Below the pieces are notes generated by a model. It did no database searches. It was given only the letters and a program-made list of their open reading frames with translations, and was not told the DNA's origin. Position numbers and translations under genes: made by a program. From positions 9,496,001 to 9,560,000 of the forward strand of contig CM075353.1 of assembly GCA_037693485.1 (NCBI GenBank): a DNA stretch of 64,000 nucleotides. Reading direction: 5' to 3'. The DNA is from Kitagawia praeruptora (Eukaryota; Streptophyta; Magnoliopsida; Apiales; Apiaceae). This document shows, piece by piece, positions 10,874-23,189 of the stretch (the first letter of the stretch is position 1; every line of letters starts with the position of its first letter).

Positions 10874-13800
10874 GTTCCCTACCCCAAATGGAATCGGATG
10901 CGTTAAGGGAGCACAACATGAATCTCGTGAGTGCTATAACAAGGCCCTCAAGTCAGCAGAAAGAGGGAGTAATTCTGTGACGGATAAGATGGAATGCGAG
11001 GAGGAAAGCAGGCCTCGCAAGACAACCTTTGTACCACCAACAGATTGTAACATGATCTCAATTGAGGAGCTCCCAGCTGATTATTTTGATAATTTGGGAA
11101 TTCAAGTAGAACCAGTACCAGGTGCTTTGATAATGGGAGCCTCGCAGCCAGTAATGGTTCTCCAGGAAGGGATCGTTGAAGAGGCTACGGATAGTGACAG
11201 CGAGGAGAGCCCAGAGCAGGCCGCTGTGCGAGCTCGAAAGGGAAAATGGGTTCGCAAGGAAACATCTACACTGACAGAACTGCCAAATGGAACTACAAAG
11301 ACAACAACTGTTGTTAAGGAGTATGGGCACGCGGGTAACAACCCCTGCGAGATTCTACCCTGATTGGCTCGCGAACCCTGTCCTCGTGAAGAAGCCAAAT
11401 GGAAAGTGGAGGACATGTGTAGACTTTACCGACCTCAACAAACATTGTCCCAAGGATAGTTTTCCACTACCAAGGATCGACCAGTTAGTGGATGCAACAG
11501 CAGGGCATGCACTTCTTTCTTTCATGGATGCTTAGTCTGGGTACAACCAAATACCCATGTATGGTCCTGATCAAGAGCACACCTCGTTCATCACGGATAG
11601 AGGTCTCTATTGCTACATAGGAATGCCCTTTGGTCTCCTTAATGCTGGGGCTACCTACCAAAGTCTCGTTAATATGATGTTCGAGAAACAAATTGGCAAG
11701 ACAATGGAAGTATATGTAGATGACATGCTGGTCAAGTCTAAGGAAGCTGGGGATCACATCTCTCACCTCGCAGAGATGTTTGATATATTAAGGAAATACA
11801 AAATGAAGCTCAACCCCCAAAAGTGTGTCTTTGGAGTCGAATCTGGAAAGTTTTTGGGGTTCATTGTCAACCACAGGGGAATCGAAGGAAACCCTGCAAA
11901 AATAAAGGCTTTAATGGACATGCGATCCCCAAGAAGTATGAAAGAGGTTCAGAGTTTAACAGGAAGGATCGCAGCTCTCAATCGGTTTGTTTCTAAATCA
12001 TCAGATAGGTGCCATGAGTTCTTTAAGGCCATTAAAAAGGTGGGAAAAAACTTTGAATGGACATCGGAATGCGAGGAGGCTTTTCAGAAAATAAAGGAAA
12101 CCTGGGCTCGCCACCACTTCTCTCGAAGCCCCTTAATGGCGAGGTCCTCATTGTCTACCTCGCTGTGTCCGAACACGCGATCAGTGCAGTGTTGGTACGC
12201 GAGGAGGGGAAAATTCAGTACCCAGTGTATTACATCAGCAAAAGGATGCTAGATGCAGAAAAGAGATATACAAACATGGAGAAGCTCGCCTATGCCTTGG
12301 TATTGGCCTCGCAAAATTTAAGGCCATATTTTCAGGCTCACAAAATTGAGTTTCGCACATCTTATCCTCTAAGGCAAGTGATGCACAAACCAGAAACATC
12401 AGGAAGGCTCTTGAAGTGGACTGTGTAACTAAGCCAATTTGACATTGAATATAAGCCACGAGGGCCTCTAAAGGGTCAGGCCCTAGCAGATTTCATACTT
12501 GAGTTTCCTCCGTACATTGAGCAAGGCTCTTGGGCTCTAATAACGATCCCTTAAAAGGTCAGTAGCGAGGTCAAAACTGAAAATTCAGCCTCGTGGTGGG
12601 AACTTTTTGTGGATGGTGCCTCTAATAAGGAAGGAGGCGGAGCAGGGATCGAACTTGTTACTCCTGAGGGTCGCAAGATAAGCAGTGCGGTTCACTTCAC
12701 GTTTGGAGCATCTAACAATGCAGCTGAATACGAGGCCCTGATTATTGGCCTCAAACTTGCAATTGAAATGAAAATCGAAAATCTTAATGCATACGATGAT
12801 TCTATGCTGGTTACGGGTCACATTGGATGCGGGTGGCAGGCCAGGGGGCCCCAAATCGAGCTCTATCTGCGATGTGTGCAGAGATTGATGAAATTATTCA
12901 AACAAGTCAAGGTGGAATTTATCAGGAGGGCAAAAAATCAAGGTGCCGATGCCCTAGCAAAATTGGGCTCGCGTCGCGAAGCCACTTTACTTGGGGTTAT
13001 GCCATTGGAAATTCAGACCAAGCCTAGTGTCCCTGAAGAGTTTATTATGGAAGTTGCGAACTCAGAACCAACATGGATGACCCATATATGGGAGTATGTG
13101 AAAAATGGGACTCTGCCACAAGATAAAAGAGAAGCTAGGAAGGTCAAATATCAGGCTGCTCGTTATGTCATTTACGATGAGGTCTTATATCGAAGAGGGT
13201 TCAACACCCCGCTGTTGCGATGTGTAGATGGTGAAGAATGTACTTACATTCTGAGAGAGGTCCATGAAGGTATATGTGGAAATCACTCGGGGGGTAGTTC
13301 GCTGGCTCAGAAGATATCTCGTCAAGGGTATTTTTGGCCCACATTGAAAAGGGATGCATTTGAGTTTTCCAGGAAATGTGATGCCTGTCAGAGGATCGCT
13401 AACTTTAGCAACGCACCGGTCTCACAACTCACTTCGCTCACGAGCCCATGGCCCTTTGCTATGTGGGGTATTGATCTAATTGGGGAATTACCCAAAGCTA
13501 AAGGGGGAGTTAAGTACGCAGTGGTGGCAGTAGATTATTTCACCAAGTGGGCCGAGGCTGAGCCACTTGCAACAATCACCGCCAAGAAGCTAAAGGACTT
13601 CGTATACAGAGCAATCGTGTGTCGTTATGGGATCCCTTATCAACTCATATCAGATAATGGGAAACAATTTGACAGCAAGGAAATGAAGGAATTCTGTGAG
13701 AATTTGGGGATCAAGAAAAGTTTTTCAGCTGTTAGCCATCCTCAGACAAATGGCCAAACTGAGGCCGTCAACAAGATAATTAAGCATAATTTAAAGGCAA

Positions 13801-14309
13801 AGCTGGAAGAAAGCAAGGGTAATTGGCCTGAAGAATTACCAAGGGTCCTGTGGTCATACAACACGACCCCAAGGAGCACTACTGGAGAGACCCCATTTTC
13901 TCTCACTTATGGGTGCGAGGCCATGGTCCCAGTGGAGGTTGGTTCGGGATCGTTTAGAAGGGAACACTATGACCCTGAGTTTAACGAAGTCAATCATAGG
14001 TTCTATCTGGATATGATTGAAGAAACAAGAGGCGAGGCCCAGCTACGCCTCGTAGCTTACCAACAAAGGACCGCAAGGTATTACAATGGAAAGGTCAAGG
14101 TGCGATCCCTACGTACAGGTGACCTAGTACTTAGAAGGGTCATGCCTAACACTAGGGTTCCGGGACATGGAGTTTTCGGTGCTAACTGGGAAGGACCCTA
14201 CAAAATCTATGCAACTCTGTCAGAGAGAACCTACTATCTCACTGATATGGAGGACAAAGTTATTCCGCGAGCCTGGAACGCAGAACACTTGAGAAAGTAC
14301 TACCAGTGA
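10874..14309 (+). pseudogene. Retand pol remainder: RT, RNase H, second RNase H, integrase (broken)
   Basis: From 10874 the protease-RT linker reads on (P-T-P-N-G, H-E-S-R-E-C-Y-N) to a stop at 11363. RT starts in another frame near 11350 (Y-P-D-W-L-A-N-P-V-L-V-K-K), with V-D-F-T-D-L-N, an in-frame TAG at 11533 where F-M-D-A meets S-G-Y-N, M-P-F-G-L and Y-V-D-D-M. A frameshift near 12110 leads into RNase H1, then stops occur at 12426 and 12552. From about 12590 the second RNase H (F-V-D-G-A-S-N, A-A-E-Y-E-A-L) and integrase run open to 14309. The integrase HHCC finger is around 13260-13395, the D-D-E core follows (W-G-I-D, S-D-N-G, and Q-T-N-G-Q-T-E with its Glu), and the module ends near Y-K-I-Y. 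Part of the N-terminal RT lead-in seems deleted. The protein is not functional as it stands. Confidence 0.9.
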
Positions 14310-14971
14310 AAGCTTTGTTTCTGGTAGTTTCTATCTATTACTACTACTTAGCATGAATAAATTCATACAAAGTACTGGGGGGTAGTGATCATATAGACAC
14401 CTCCCCTTTATGATGTAATGATTTTTTGGGCCTCGCCCCACAATTCATTTTAGGGCATCGCCCCTACTTGTCAAACTTCGGCCATGCCCCTATCAATAAA
14501 ACTTTGGATATCACCCCTACTTTTTTCATTATATGAGTTCGTTTGCTTTACAAATTATTTTTTATTTTGCATTCAAAATAAACTTGCTAGCCAGTTGTTA
14601 GCATTTACACTTTAAGGTCCAAGCCATCTCAACGATGATAGGATCGCACTTGCTATTATCTCAAGGTAACAGTTCATAACTGCTATTATCAAGGCACTTC
14701 GCATCTGCGAACACAGATCGCATCTAAACTAACGAAGACAACCTACATGAAGATTTATGCAAATGGAGAGCACAATATTACTATGAAGACAATTAACATG
14801 GAAACAAAGGCAATTATATTGGAAACATAGATGAAATCAAAGTTAATATGGGTCGCTATGCGATCCCAAAAGACTTGCAGTTATTAGAGTTAGTCAAATA
14901 CGATTACATCTTGCAAGGCATTAAAAGGGAGCCCGCATCCCAAATTCGAAGATTCTTATAAATGCATAAAA
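14310..14971. other. Non-coding spacer between Retand pol and antisense gene; second PPT-like tract
   Basis: No ORF is credible here. At 14375-14385 ACTGGGGGGTAG resembles the tract before the 3' LTR (ACTCGGGGGTAG, 33584-33595). Short repeated phrases built on GCCCC/CGCCCCTACTT occur at 14430-14520. The rest is moderately AT-rich with scattered GATCGC and TCGCA words typical of this element's body. Confidence 0.5.
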
Positions 14972-15890
14972 TCACGAAGCATTCTTGTCTTGATTGGCTT
15001 TGGCGGCCTCCTCTGTCAACCTGGCCTCCTCTGCAAGCTTTGCTTCTTCAGCGGCGTCCTCCTCTGCGATCTCTTGCTTGAGAAGCTCGGCATAGTCAGC
15101 ATTACCTGGTCTAAGTTGATCCCAGTCAAAGTCGGGGATCGTTCGAATGAAGCCCTTCATAAAAGTACTTGACCCTTGGCCAGAAACTTCTCTTCAGCAG
15201 TCGCCAGTGAAGCCTGTGCAGCAGCCAGATCGTTCTTAAGCTGTGTGATCTCCTCATCTTTTTTCTTCACGGCCTCCTCGCTGGACTTCTGCAATTCCCT
15301 GAGAGATTTTTCAAACTCATTCCTTTCTCTCCGAGCAGCTTTTAAGTCTGTACGGATTTGAACAGTGTCATGGGAGAGTTTTTGCTTGTAAGTCTCTTCC
15401 AGGGATCGCTTATCCTCAATTTTCTGGAACTCAAGCACCTTATTTTTCTTTTCAAGTTGGAGAAAGTTTTTTGTGTGCGCAGCCTGGCGAATGAAGGCCT
15501 CAGCAAGGCATCTGGTCAAGGCAGTAGCATTTTCCTCTGGGGTTGCCTTCCACCAGTTGGAAGTCTCAGCCTCCTTCGTGTACTTCTCTCCCAAAGCCGC
15601 AAACAAATGTTGAGAGGGGGTAGCAGCAACGACCCCGGAAGGTAGTTGGGAAAGTGCGTCTATAGGCCCATCCTTTCTTGCCCGCTTGAGAGGAGTCTGG
15701 TCAACGAGGTCTAAGCTTTGATTTCCAGCGAGGCTGGTTTGAGGAGGTGGATCGTTGATTACTTTTTGCTGAGAAGCAGTTGTTTTTGAGGGGGTAGGAG
15801 CTTTCGGTATAGAGGCCGCTTTTGAGATTGGATGTTTCTTGGCACCTAGTTGGAGGAATGGAGGAATTTGGCCAGTTCGGTTTGACATAC
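14972..15890 (-). pseudogene. Antisense Retand gene, coiled-coil exon
   Basis: After acceptor TACAG the exon opens with G-M-S-N-R-T (ATG at 15888). A Pro/Ala-rich basic part is followed by about 130 residues with heptad-like Leu/Lys/Glu spacing (L-Q-L-E-K-K-N-K, E-K-S-L-R-E-L-Q, I-T-Q-L-K-N-D-L), strongly suggestive of a coiled coil. A stop at 15157-15159 comes one base out of phase with the continuation M-K-G-F-I-R-T-I-P-D-F, which runs to a stop at 14972-14974. One lost or gained base near 15165 is the simplest reading. Confidence 0.7.
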
Positions 15891-16203
15891 CTGTACAAAA
15901 AAGAGAGGACACGTTAAAAATAGATTAGCGAGGCATAACAAGATGAATGCAGGGACAAGTAACATGCATGTATGTAGGTGTGAAAATATGCGATGCAATA
16001 TACAACAATTAAGGATCATGTCACTGTTAAGAAATACCCTCGTCGTTAATTATTTCAACATGAGAAGAGGAGGCCTCTTCTCATAACTTTCTCTTCCGCG
16101 AGGACCGCTTCGCGGTGGAAGGCCCCGCTTCAGGAGTAGACCCTACTCCCTCCTTCAGAAATCCGCACTCAACCAAGTTTTCTAAGGACATTAGAGTTCT
16201 AAT

Positions 16204-16720
16204 CACTACGCCATAAGTGGGCTAACGTAATGGTTTTTGAAAGCGTTATGTGAAATAGTGTTACAATAGGTAGTAAATTTTGACCAATTGTAACACCACT
16301 CAACTAGTGTTACATTAGTCGAGATATAGTGTTACAGTAAAGGTCACGGTGTTGCATACATGTAACACTACAATACAGTGTTACATTAGTTAATTTTTTT
16401 ATTTTTCTTTTTTCAACTATTGTGGTCCCCACCAGCAGGACCAATAGGTGGATCCCACGAAAAAGTGGGCCCAGGCGTGGGCCCCACAAAAAAGTGTTAC
16501 ATTTGCTAATGCAAATTTTAAAGTGGGCCCATACTTCCACGTGTCAGGTGGGACCACACAGCCACTTGTCATTCGTGGGCCCACACTGCCACGTGTCAGA
16601 GTAGGACCCGCTACCACGTGTCAGGCGGGTGCAGTGTGGCCCATATTGCCACGTGGCAGTGTGGGACCCATTGACACGTGGCAGTGTGGGACCCACTGAC
16701 ACGCAGTCAAAATATGTACT
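16204..16720 (+). repeat. Left TIR and subterminal repeat block of CACTA 1
   Basis: After the TIR come copies of GTGTTACA/TGTAACAC in both orientations (16255-16390). About five units follow with CCACGTGTCA or CCACGTGGCA alternating with TGGGCCC or TGGGACC (16480-16705). Such clustered short subterminal motifs are where TNPA-type proteins bind in En/Spm. CACGTG is also a G-box and TGGGCC a TCP-type site, so the ends could act as promoter or enhancer. Confidence 0.8.
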
Positions 16721-17315
16721 TTTGCTCTTACTAAAAAAGAAATTGGTGTTGGAGGGGTTCGAAGAGGTCACTGGATTCCTATCTCACCACAACAACCGCT
16801 CCATCTACACTTACATTTGGTTAATTTCCTCCATCAATAATATATAACCCTCACACCTTAGGTTTTATTCATTATTACTATTATTACTAAATTATCAGAA
16901 TAATTTTAATTCTTTATTTATGTTACTTATATTATATTATACTAAATCTTTTTTTTTTTGCTTGATAATTTTTTTTACTAATCTGTTAATTATTGTTAAA
17001 TAACATTTTTATAAGTATTAAAGTGTATATATTATTAAAAAAATAGTAAAAAATATTTTAAAATAGTAAAAAATATTTTAAAATAGTTTTTTCACTAAAT
17101 GATAAAAACTAATATTTTACTAATTTTAAATTACTTTTTATGTTTAGATATGTATTTTTTGAATTTTTCATTATTTTGAATTTTTATTTTAATATATATT
17201 CTTCATATACAGATTTATTCAGACCCAGAAGTTTCTTTTCATCCTCAGACACTACACAGTCGAACGCTTCATCTTCCCCAAAACTCAACCTCTAATATCT
17301 TCTACACGCCTCCCG

Positions 17316-18573
17316 ATGGATTGGCTTTATATTGTACGTTTTCCCACACAGAAAAACCCTTACTCCATTTTCTACCTTTTTCACAGAAGAACTCAACCTC
17401 CCTTCTCGGTTTCGAACAAATCTCAACCTCTAATCTCTGAAATCATGATATCTCATAAAAAAACTCTAGAAGCTAGATTTTTAGTTGCAGAATCAGAAGC
17501 CGAAGCCGAACCGGTGCTTAATCGTGGGGTAGCGGAGGCGGAAGCAGACCTTACTCGTGGTGAACGGCTTGATGGTGAACAGCTTCATGGTGAACGACTT
17601 GATTGGCAAAAGGTTTCTTCTAATATTATTAATATGTTAGATATTTCTTGTGAGGAGGATGTTATTAGAAAGATTGATGGGGTAACATGTGTGGAACCAA
17701 GTGTGGGTTTTTTTGCATGATTCGGCTATGAATTGGGTGAATTGTTGATATGCTATTCCAGATTCTGCTGTCTGCTTTAAGTTTGATGTGATTAAAGAAC
17801 ATGCTTTGTCTAAGTTTAGTTTTATAGGGCTGATTAATGTGTTTAGTCATTTTGGGGGTTTCTTAGTTTTTCGATTTAGGGATTCAAATGGTGTTAATCA
17901 ATTTCTCCGAAATAGTCCTGTGACTATAGACAATTGTGTTTTTAAAGTCAAACCTTGGCATGAGTACTTTCCAGTTATTAGTGTTAATGAGAAGATGAGG
18001 GTTTGGGTTCGATTCTCTCGTGTGCCTTTCCTCTACTGGACAGTTAAAGGCATGTGTCTATTGGGTTTAGCTGTTGGTAAGCTTGTTGGTATGGATAGGG
18101 CTACACACAAAGCTGCAGTTAGAAATGAGCCAATTCTAGAGGCTAGGATGCTTATTGAAGTGGGAGTTTTGGATCCTCCGCAAACGCACATTATGGTTGG
18201 TGCTTATGCTGTCGGTGGAAAGACCAAGGTTTTAGTAACGTATGAGAGAGCTTCTATTTGTGGATATTGCTGTGCTGTCCATAGTGGTGCCTGTGACCTG
18301 TTACAGGAGTGTTTTTTGGATGCAGGGGAGGAACCTCAACCTTTCAGGTTGTTTCAAGAGGATTCTGGAAGTAGTATGTACCGCGATAAAGTTAACAATT
18401 CTGATAGTGACGTGGAAAGCTCGAGATTGGAAAATGCAGAATTTGAGCTTGATTCTGCTTTTGACTCTGAGGATTGGTTCAATAGCATGGAAACGGATGA
18501 TAGTTTTGAGGTTGCTAACGAGGATGTTAATTCTGATTTTGATAGTATTGATAGTGTTTTTAATTTTGGATGA
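17316..18573 (+). pseudogene. DUF4283/zinc-knuckle-like gene carried by CACTA 1 (broken)
   Basis: ATG at 17316 opens a frame to 17720. The same protein continues in the next frame from about 17716 (H-D-S-A-M-N-W-V-N, TGA at 17746, then Y-A-I-P-D-S-A-V-C-F-K-F) to 18573. The join needs one base in the T7 run at 17708-17714 plus loss of the TGA. The region around 17785-18200 fits DUF4283 (F-G-G-F-L-V-F-R-F, V-W-V-R-F, M-L-I-E-V), followed by a degenerate knuckle (C-G-Y-C-C-A-V-H) and an Asp/Glu/Ser-rich tail. DUF4283 proteins usually come from LINE ORF1 or related gag genes. A TATA-like ATATATAA lies near 16840. It may be captured cargo; no activity is expected. Confidence 0.55.
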
Positions 18574-18745
18574 TATTATTGATCATGCTCCGATGTCATT
18601 ACAGGTTGCGAATGAGGAACATCATAAGAGGAAACGTGATCAGATAACACGGGGAAATTCTGGACTGGTGGCTGGAAGTGGTGCAAGGGTAGAGGCTGGG
18701 GCTGATGCAGGGGTTTCTCCTTCTGCTAAACAGAATGAATCTTAG

Positions 18746-19742
18746 TACTTTTATTCCATGGTTTTTTGAAGTTGATGTAATGTAACTTAATGGTTTTCTG
18801 AATTGTTGGTTATCGTTGGTGAATTGTTGGTATTAGTTAATGGTTTTGTTAATGCTCGTCGTTGGTGAATTGTTATCGTTTGTTGGTATTAGTTAATTGT
18901 TATCGTTTGATTATCGGATTTTTCTGTTTGTTTGAAGTGTTTTGGTTTATTAACAGTTAGTATGTGAATTTGTAAGTGCTTGCCATGACTGTGAAGTAGA
19001 ATTGCTAAGTAGAATTGCCTTATAAAACATTACTGAGCTAGGTTTCCATGCTGCTTTTGCCACATACCATGTTTTCATGTTTTCATGCTGCTTTTGCCAC
19101 ATACCAAAATATTGTAAGTATTTTACATTGTCTAGGTTTCCAACTTTCTGGATCATTTATTGAACAAACAGAAATAGTGCCAAAATGTGTTGGACTGGTA
19201 TTAAATTAATTATCATTTTAATTAAATTTGAATTAATGTATTAATTTAAATTGGTTTAATTAATTAATGAATTAATCATTTCATTAAATGATTAAGTGAT
19301 TAAATTAATTAACTGATTTTATAAAAGAAATGGAAACCTGTGTTAAAATGAAGAGAGGCAAAAAAAAAATGTTTCATTGCCTGGAATCGAAGAGAAGCTG
19401 TCGGCATTTTTCCTCACTCTCCACTACACGCGTGATACACACGCGCCCATGTTAGACCTGTCATGTGACAGGCGAGTGTCCTCCACTTCCTTCCCCTGTG
19501 AGTGGTCTTCAACAGCAAACATAGGCCCATCAAAACTTATTGGAAAATAAAAAGGTTCATTGCCTGGAATCGAACCCGGGTCTCCTGTGTAAAAGCCATA
19601 TAACCCTACCGCTGGACGACAATGGATGATGAGTTAAATTGCTTAATTTTTTAATTAACCCTTTCGAAGTCAAGTTAAGAGTTTAATATCAAATTCACGG
19701 ATACAACTTACAAATCAAATCAAGTTAAAGTTTATACACATT
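18746..19742. other. Non-coding stretch with a degenerate tRNA-like sequence
   Basis: No gene was found. 18780-18900 has repeated GTTGGT(A/G)...GAATTGTT phrases, and 19020-19110 contains a near-duplicate of GCTTTTGCCACATACCA. The rest is AT-rich. The tRNA-like element at 19558-19624 is listed separately. Confidence 0.5.
19558..19624 (-). pseudogene. tRNA-like remnant
   Basis: On the minus strand CATTGTC...GGCAATG pairs as a 7-bp acceptor stem (one G-U). An A-box-like CCAGCGGTAGGG and a clear B-box/T-arm, GGGTTCGATTCC, are present. The anticodon arm does not pair and the total is only 67 nt, so this is not a working tRNA. A partial repeat of the 3' end, CATTGCCTGGAATCGAA, recurs at about 19376. 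It could be a SINE or tRNA pseudogene fragment. Confidence 0.4.
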
Positions 19743-22128
19743 ATTCCCAAATTTTCAAAAAATAAAAAAATAATTTGGTTGGAGATCTTAATAGAACACT
19801 AGTATATTGTCTTGTACTCGTAACTAGTGCTTTGTCCCACATTATTGTTTCTATTTTTTAAAAAATATTTTTCGACGATCCAACCATACGGATGTCAAGA
19901 TATATCTAATTAAATGATATTCCCAAATTTTCAAAAAATAAAAAATTAATTTGGTTGGAGATCTTAATAGAACACTAGTACATTGTCTTGTACTCGTAAC
20001 TAGTGCTTTGTCCCAGATTATTGTTTCTATTTTTTAAAAAATATTTTTCGACGATCCAACCGTACGGATGTCAAGATATATCTAATTAAATGATATTCCC
20101 AAATTTTCAAAAAATAAAAAATTAATTTGGTTGGAGATCTTAATAGAACACTAGTATATTGTCTTGTACTCGTAACTAGTGCTTTGTCCCACATTATTGT
20201 TTCTATTTTTTAAAAAATATTTTTCGACGATCCAACCGTACGGATGTCAAGATATATCTAATTAAATGATATTCCCAAATTTTCAAAAAATAAAAAATTA
20301 ATTTGGTTGGAGATCTTAATAGAACACTAGTATATTGTCTTGTACTCGTAACTAGTGTTTTATCCCACATTATTGTTTCTATTTTTTAAAAAATAGTTTT
20401 CGACGATCCAACCGTACAGATGTCAAGATATATCTAATTAAATGATATTCCCAAATTTTCAAAAAATAAAAAATTAATTTGGTTGGAGATCTTAATAGAA
20501 CACTAGTATATTGTCTTGTACTCGTAACTAGTGCTTTGTCCCACATTATTGTTTCTATTTTTTAAAAAATATTTTTCGACGATCCAACCGTACGGATGTC
20601 AAGATATATCTAATTAAATGATATTCCCAAATTTTCAAAAAATAAAAAATTAATTTGGTTGGAGATCTTAATAGAACACTAGTATATTGTCTTGTACTCG
20701 TAACTAGTGCTTTGTCCCACATTATTGTTTCTATTTTTTAAAAAATATTTTTCGACGATCCAATCGTACGGATGTCAAGATATATCTAATTAAATGATAT
20801 TCCCAAATTTTCAAAAAATAAAAAAATAATTTGGTTAGAGATCTTAATAGAACACTAGTATATTGTCTTGTACTCGTAACTAGTGCTTTGTCCCAGATTA
20901 TTGTTTCTATTTTTTTAAAAAAAACTTTCGACAATCCAACCGTACGGATGTCAAGATATATCTAATTAAATGATATTCCCAAATTTTCAAAAAATAAAAA
21001 ATTAATTTGGTTGGAGATCTTAATAGAACACTAGTATATTGTCTTGTACTCGTAACTAGTGCTTTGTCCCACATTATTGTTTCTATTTTTTAAAAAATAT
21101 TTTTCGACGATCCAACCGTACGGATGTCAAGATATATCTAATTAAATGATATTCCCAAATTTTCAAAAAATAAAAAATTAATTTGGTTGGAGATCTTAAT
21201 AGAACACTAGTATATTGTCTTGTACTCGTAACTAGTGATATGTCCCACATTATTGTTTCTATTTTTTAAAAAATATTTTTTGACGATCCTGCCGTACGGA
21301 TGTCAAGATATATCTAATTAATTGATATTCCCAAATTTTCAAAAAATAAAAAATTAATTTGGTTGGAGATCTTAATAGAACACTAGTATATTGTCTTGTA
21401 CTCGTAACTAGTGCTTTGTCCCAGATTATTGTTTCTATTTTTTAAAAAATAATTTTCGACGATCCAACCGTACGGATGTCAAGATATATCTAATTAAATG
21501 ATATTCCCAAATTTTCAAAAAATAAAAAATTAATTTGGTTGGAGATCTTAATAGAACACTAGTATATTGTCTTGTACTCGTAACTAGTGCTTTGTCCCAC
21601 ATTATTGTTTCTATTTTTTAAAAAATATTTTTCGACGATCCAACCATACGGATGTCAAGATATATCTAATTAAATGATATTCCCAAATTTTCAAAAAATA
21701 AAAAATTAATTTGGTTGGAGATCTTAATAGAACACTAGTATATTGTCTTGTACTCGTAACTAGTGTTTTGTCCCACATTATTGTTTATATTTTTAAAAAA
21801 ATATTTTTCGACGATCCAACCGTACGGATGTCAAGATATATCTAATTAAATGATATTCCCAAATTTTCAAAAAATAAAAAATTAATTTGGTTGGAGATCT
21901 TAATAGAACACTAGTATATTGTCTTGTACTCGTAACTAGTGCTTTGTCCCACATTATTGTTTCTATTTTTTAAAAAATTTCGACGATCCAACCGTACGGA
22001 TGTCAAGATATATCTAATTAAATGATATTCCCAAATTTTCAAAAATAAAAAATTAATTTGGTTGGAGATCTTAATAGAACACTAGTATATTGTCTTGTAC
22101 TCGTAACTAGTGCTTTGTCCCACATTAT
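19743..22128 (+). repeat. Tandem satellite array, 176-bp monomer, about 13.5 copies
   Basis: Successive units begin with ATTCCCAAATTTTC at 19743, 19919, 20095, 20271, 20447, 20623, 20799, 20975, 21151, 21327, 21503, 21679, 21855 and 22027. Spacing is exactly 176 bp except the last (172). Each unit carries CGACGATCCAACCGTACGG, ACTAGTGCTTTGTCCCA and an AT-rich core. Units differ by only a few bases, so the array is young or homogenised. Immediately right, 22130-22255 looks like one end of a MITE (ATTCGGTTCGGTT...GATCACCCT). The same monomer occurs inverted at 56284-57262. Confidence 0.95.
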
Positions 22129-22395
22129 TTTTATATATTATATATAATTTTTTTTAAATCGGTTCGATTTGGTAAATATCGGATTTCGATTATTCGGTTT
22201 TTGTTATTCGGTTCGGTTAAAAACCGAACGGACCGAATGATCACCCTACTAATTACGGAGTACTATGTAAATTATGTAAAAATTACTACCTATATGGGCG
22301 GCAACTTTCCCCCCATTCCCAAAATCCACATTATTGCAAGTCCACTACTACTCACCTAAACATTACGCCAAGTCCACACAGATCTAATTATCTAA

Positions 22396-22438
<43 letters not shown>
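22396..22438 (+). repeat. CA microsatellite
   Basis: (CA)n with one interruption lies in the putative leader region of the CACTA 1 transposase gene. Around it, 22260-22900 is non-coding, with a duplicated phrase near TTCATTAAATTAGGGTTT (22583 and 22817), the kind of sequence seen in plant 5' UTRs and introns. Confidence 0.85.
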
Positions 22439-22904
22439 GATCTAAACACAAGCTCCTCTTCTCAAATCGAAACAGATATAAACACAGGCTCAAATCGAAG
22501 AACACAAATTGAAGAACACAAGCTCCTATTCTCTTCTCTTCTAAACACAGGTCAATTACCTTCTGTTTTGTATCATCTAGGGTTCATTAAATTAGGGTTT
22601 CTGTGTTATAATTTGGGGCTTTTGTTTTTATTAAATTAGGGCTTCATCTAGGGTTCATTGTATGTTTGTTTGTGTCAATTATATACGTCTTTGGGCTTCA
22701 TTTATGTTTTGTTGCTTCTTTTGGTGACTGTTTGTTTATTACTTTTGTATAAATGCTTTGTTGCTTCCTCTGGTTTCATTTATAATTTGTATAAATGTTT
22801 TGCATCATCTAAGGTTCATTAAATTAGGGTTTTTGTGTTGTAAATGTACTCTGTTTTCAGTGCTTGCTGTCTGAACTAGTGTTTTGTGTTTATCACTTGG
22901 CGAT

Positions 22905-23011
22905 GGATACATACGTGTCCATGGTGTACTCTGTTTGAAATATATTGCTAATAGCTGCAAAATACAATTGCAATATTTCAAACAGGGTATCCCATGGACT
23001 CGTATGCATTC
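22905..23011 (+). ncRNA. Pre-miRNA-like hairpin upstream of the CACTA 1 transposase
   Basis: The left arm 22905-22948 pairs with the right arm 22970-23011 around a 21-nt loop. I count about 42 aligned positions with five mismatches, one G-U and a 2-nt bulge. The longest unbroken runs are TGTTTGAAATAT and GTCCATGG. Size, stem length and loop fit a plant miRNA or short inverted-repeat precursor. The hairpin lies 180 bp before the transposase ATG, so it would be in its leader. A miRNA carried by CACTA elements is known in rice (miR820); whether this hairpin is processed is unknown. Confidence 0.45.
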
Positions 23012-23189
23012 ATTTAGTCTAAGTTTTTTCAAGATTGCTCTTTAACAAAGGAGCGACATAACTTAACAGGCCTAGACATTAGAATTACTTTTTGCTTAGG
23101 GCATTCGATCAAACTATCTGATGATCACTGTTTTACTTGACAGGCCTAGACATTTTTAGGCGTAATTGTTAGTACCTAGGTTTTTAGAA

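Noticed and set aside
19743..22128. CRISPR-like array of repeats and spacers
   Set aside because: The units are contiguous 176-bp monomers with no unique spacers, in a plant nuclear context.
22130..22255. Complete MITE next to the satellite array
   Set aside because: Only one terminus (ATTCGGTTCGGTT...GATCACCCT) is visible; no partner end is seen left of the array.
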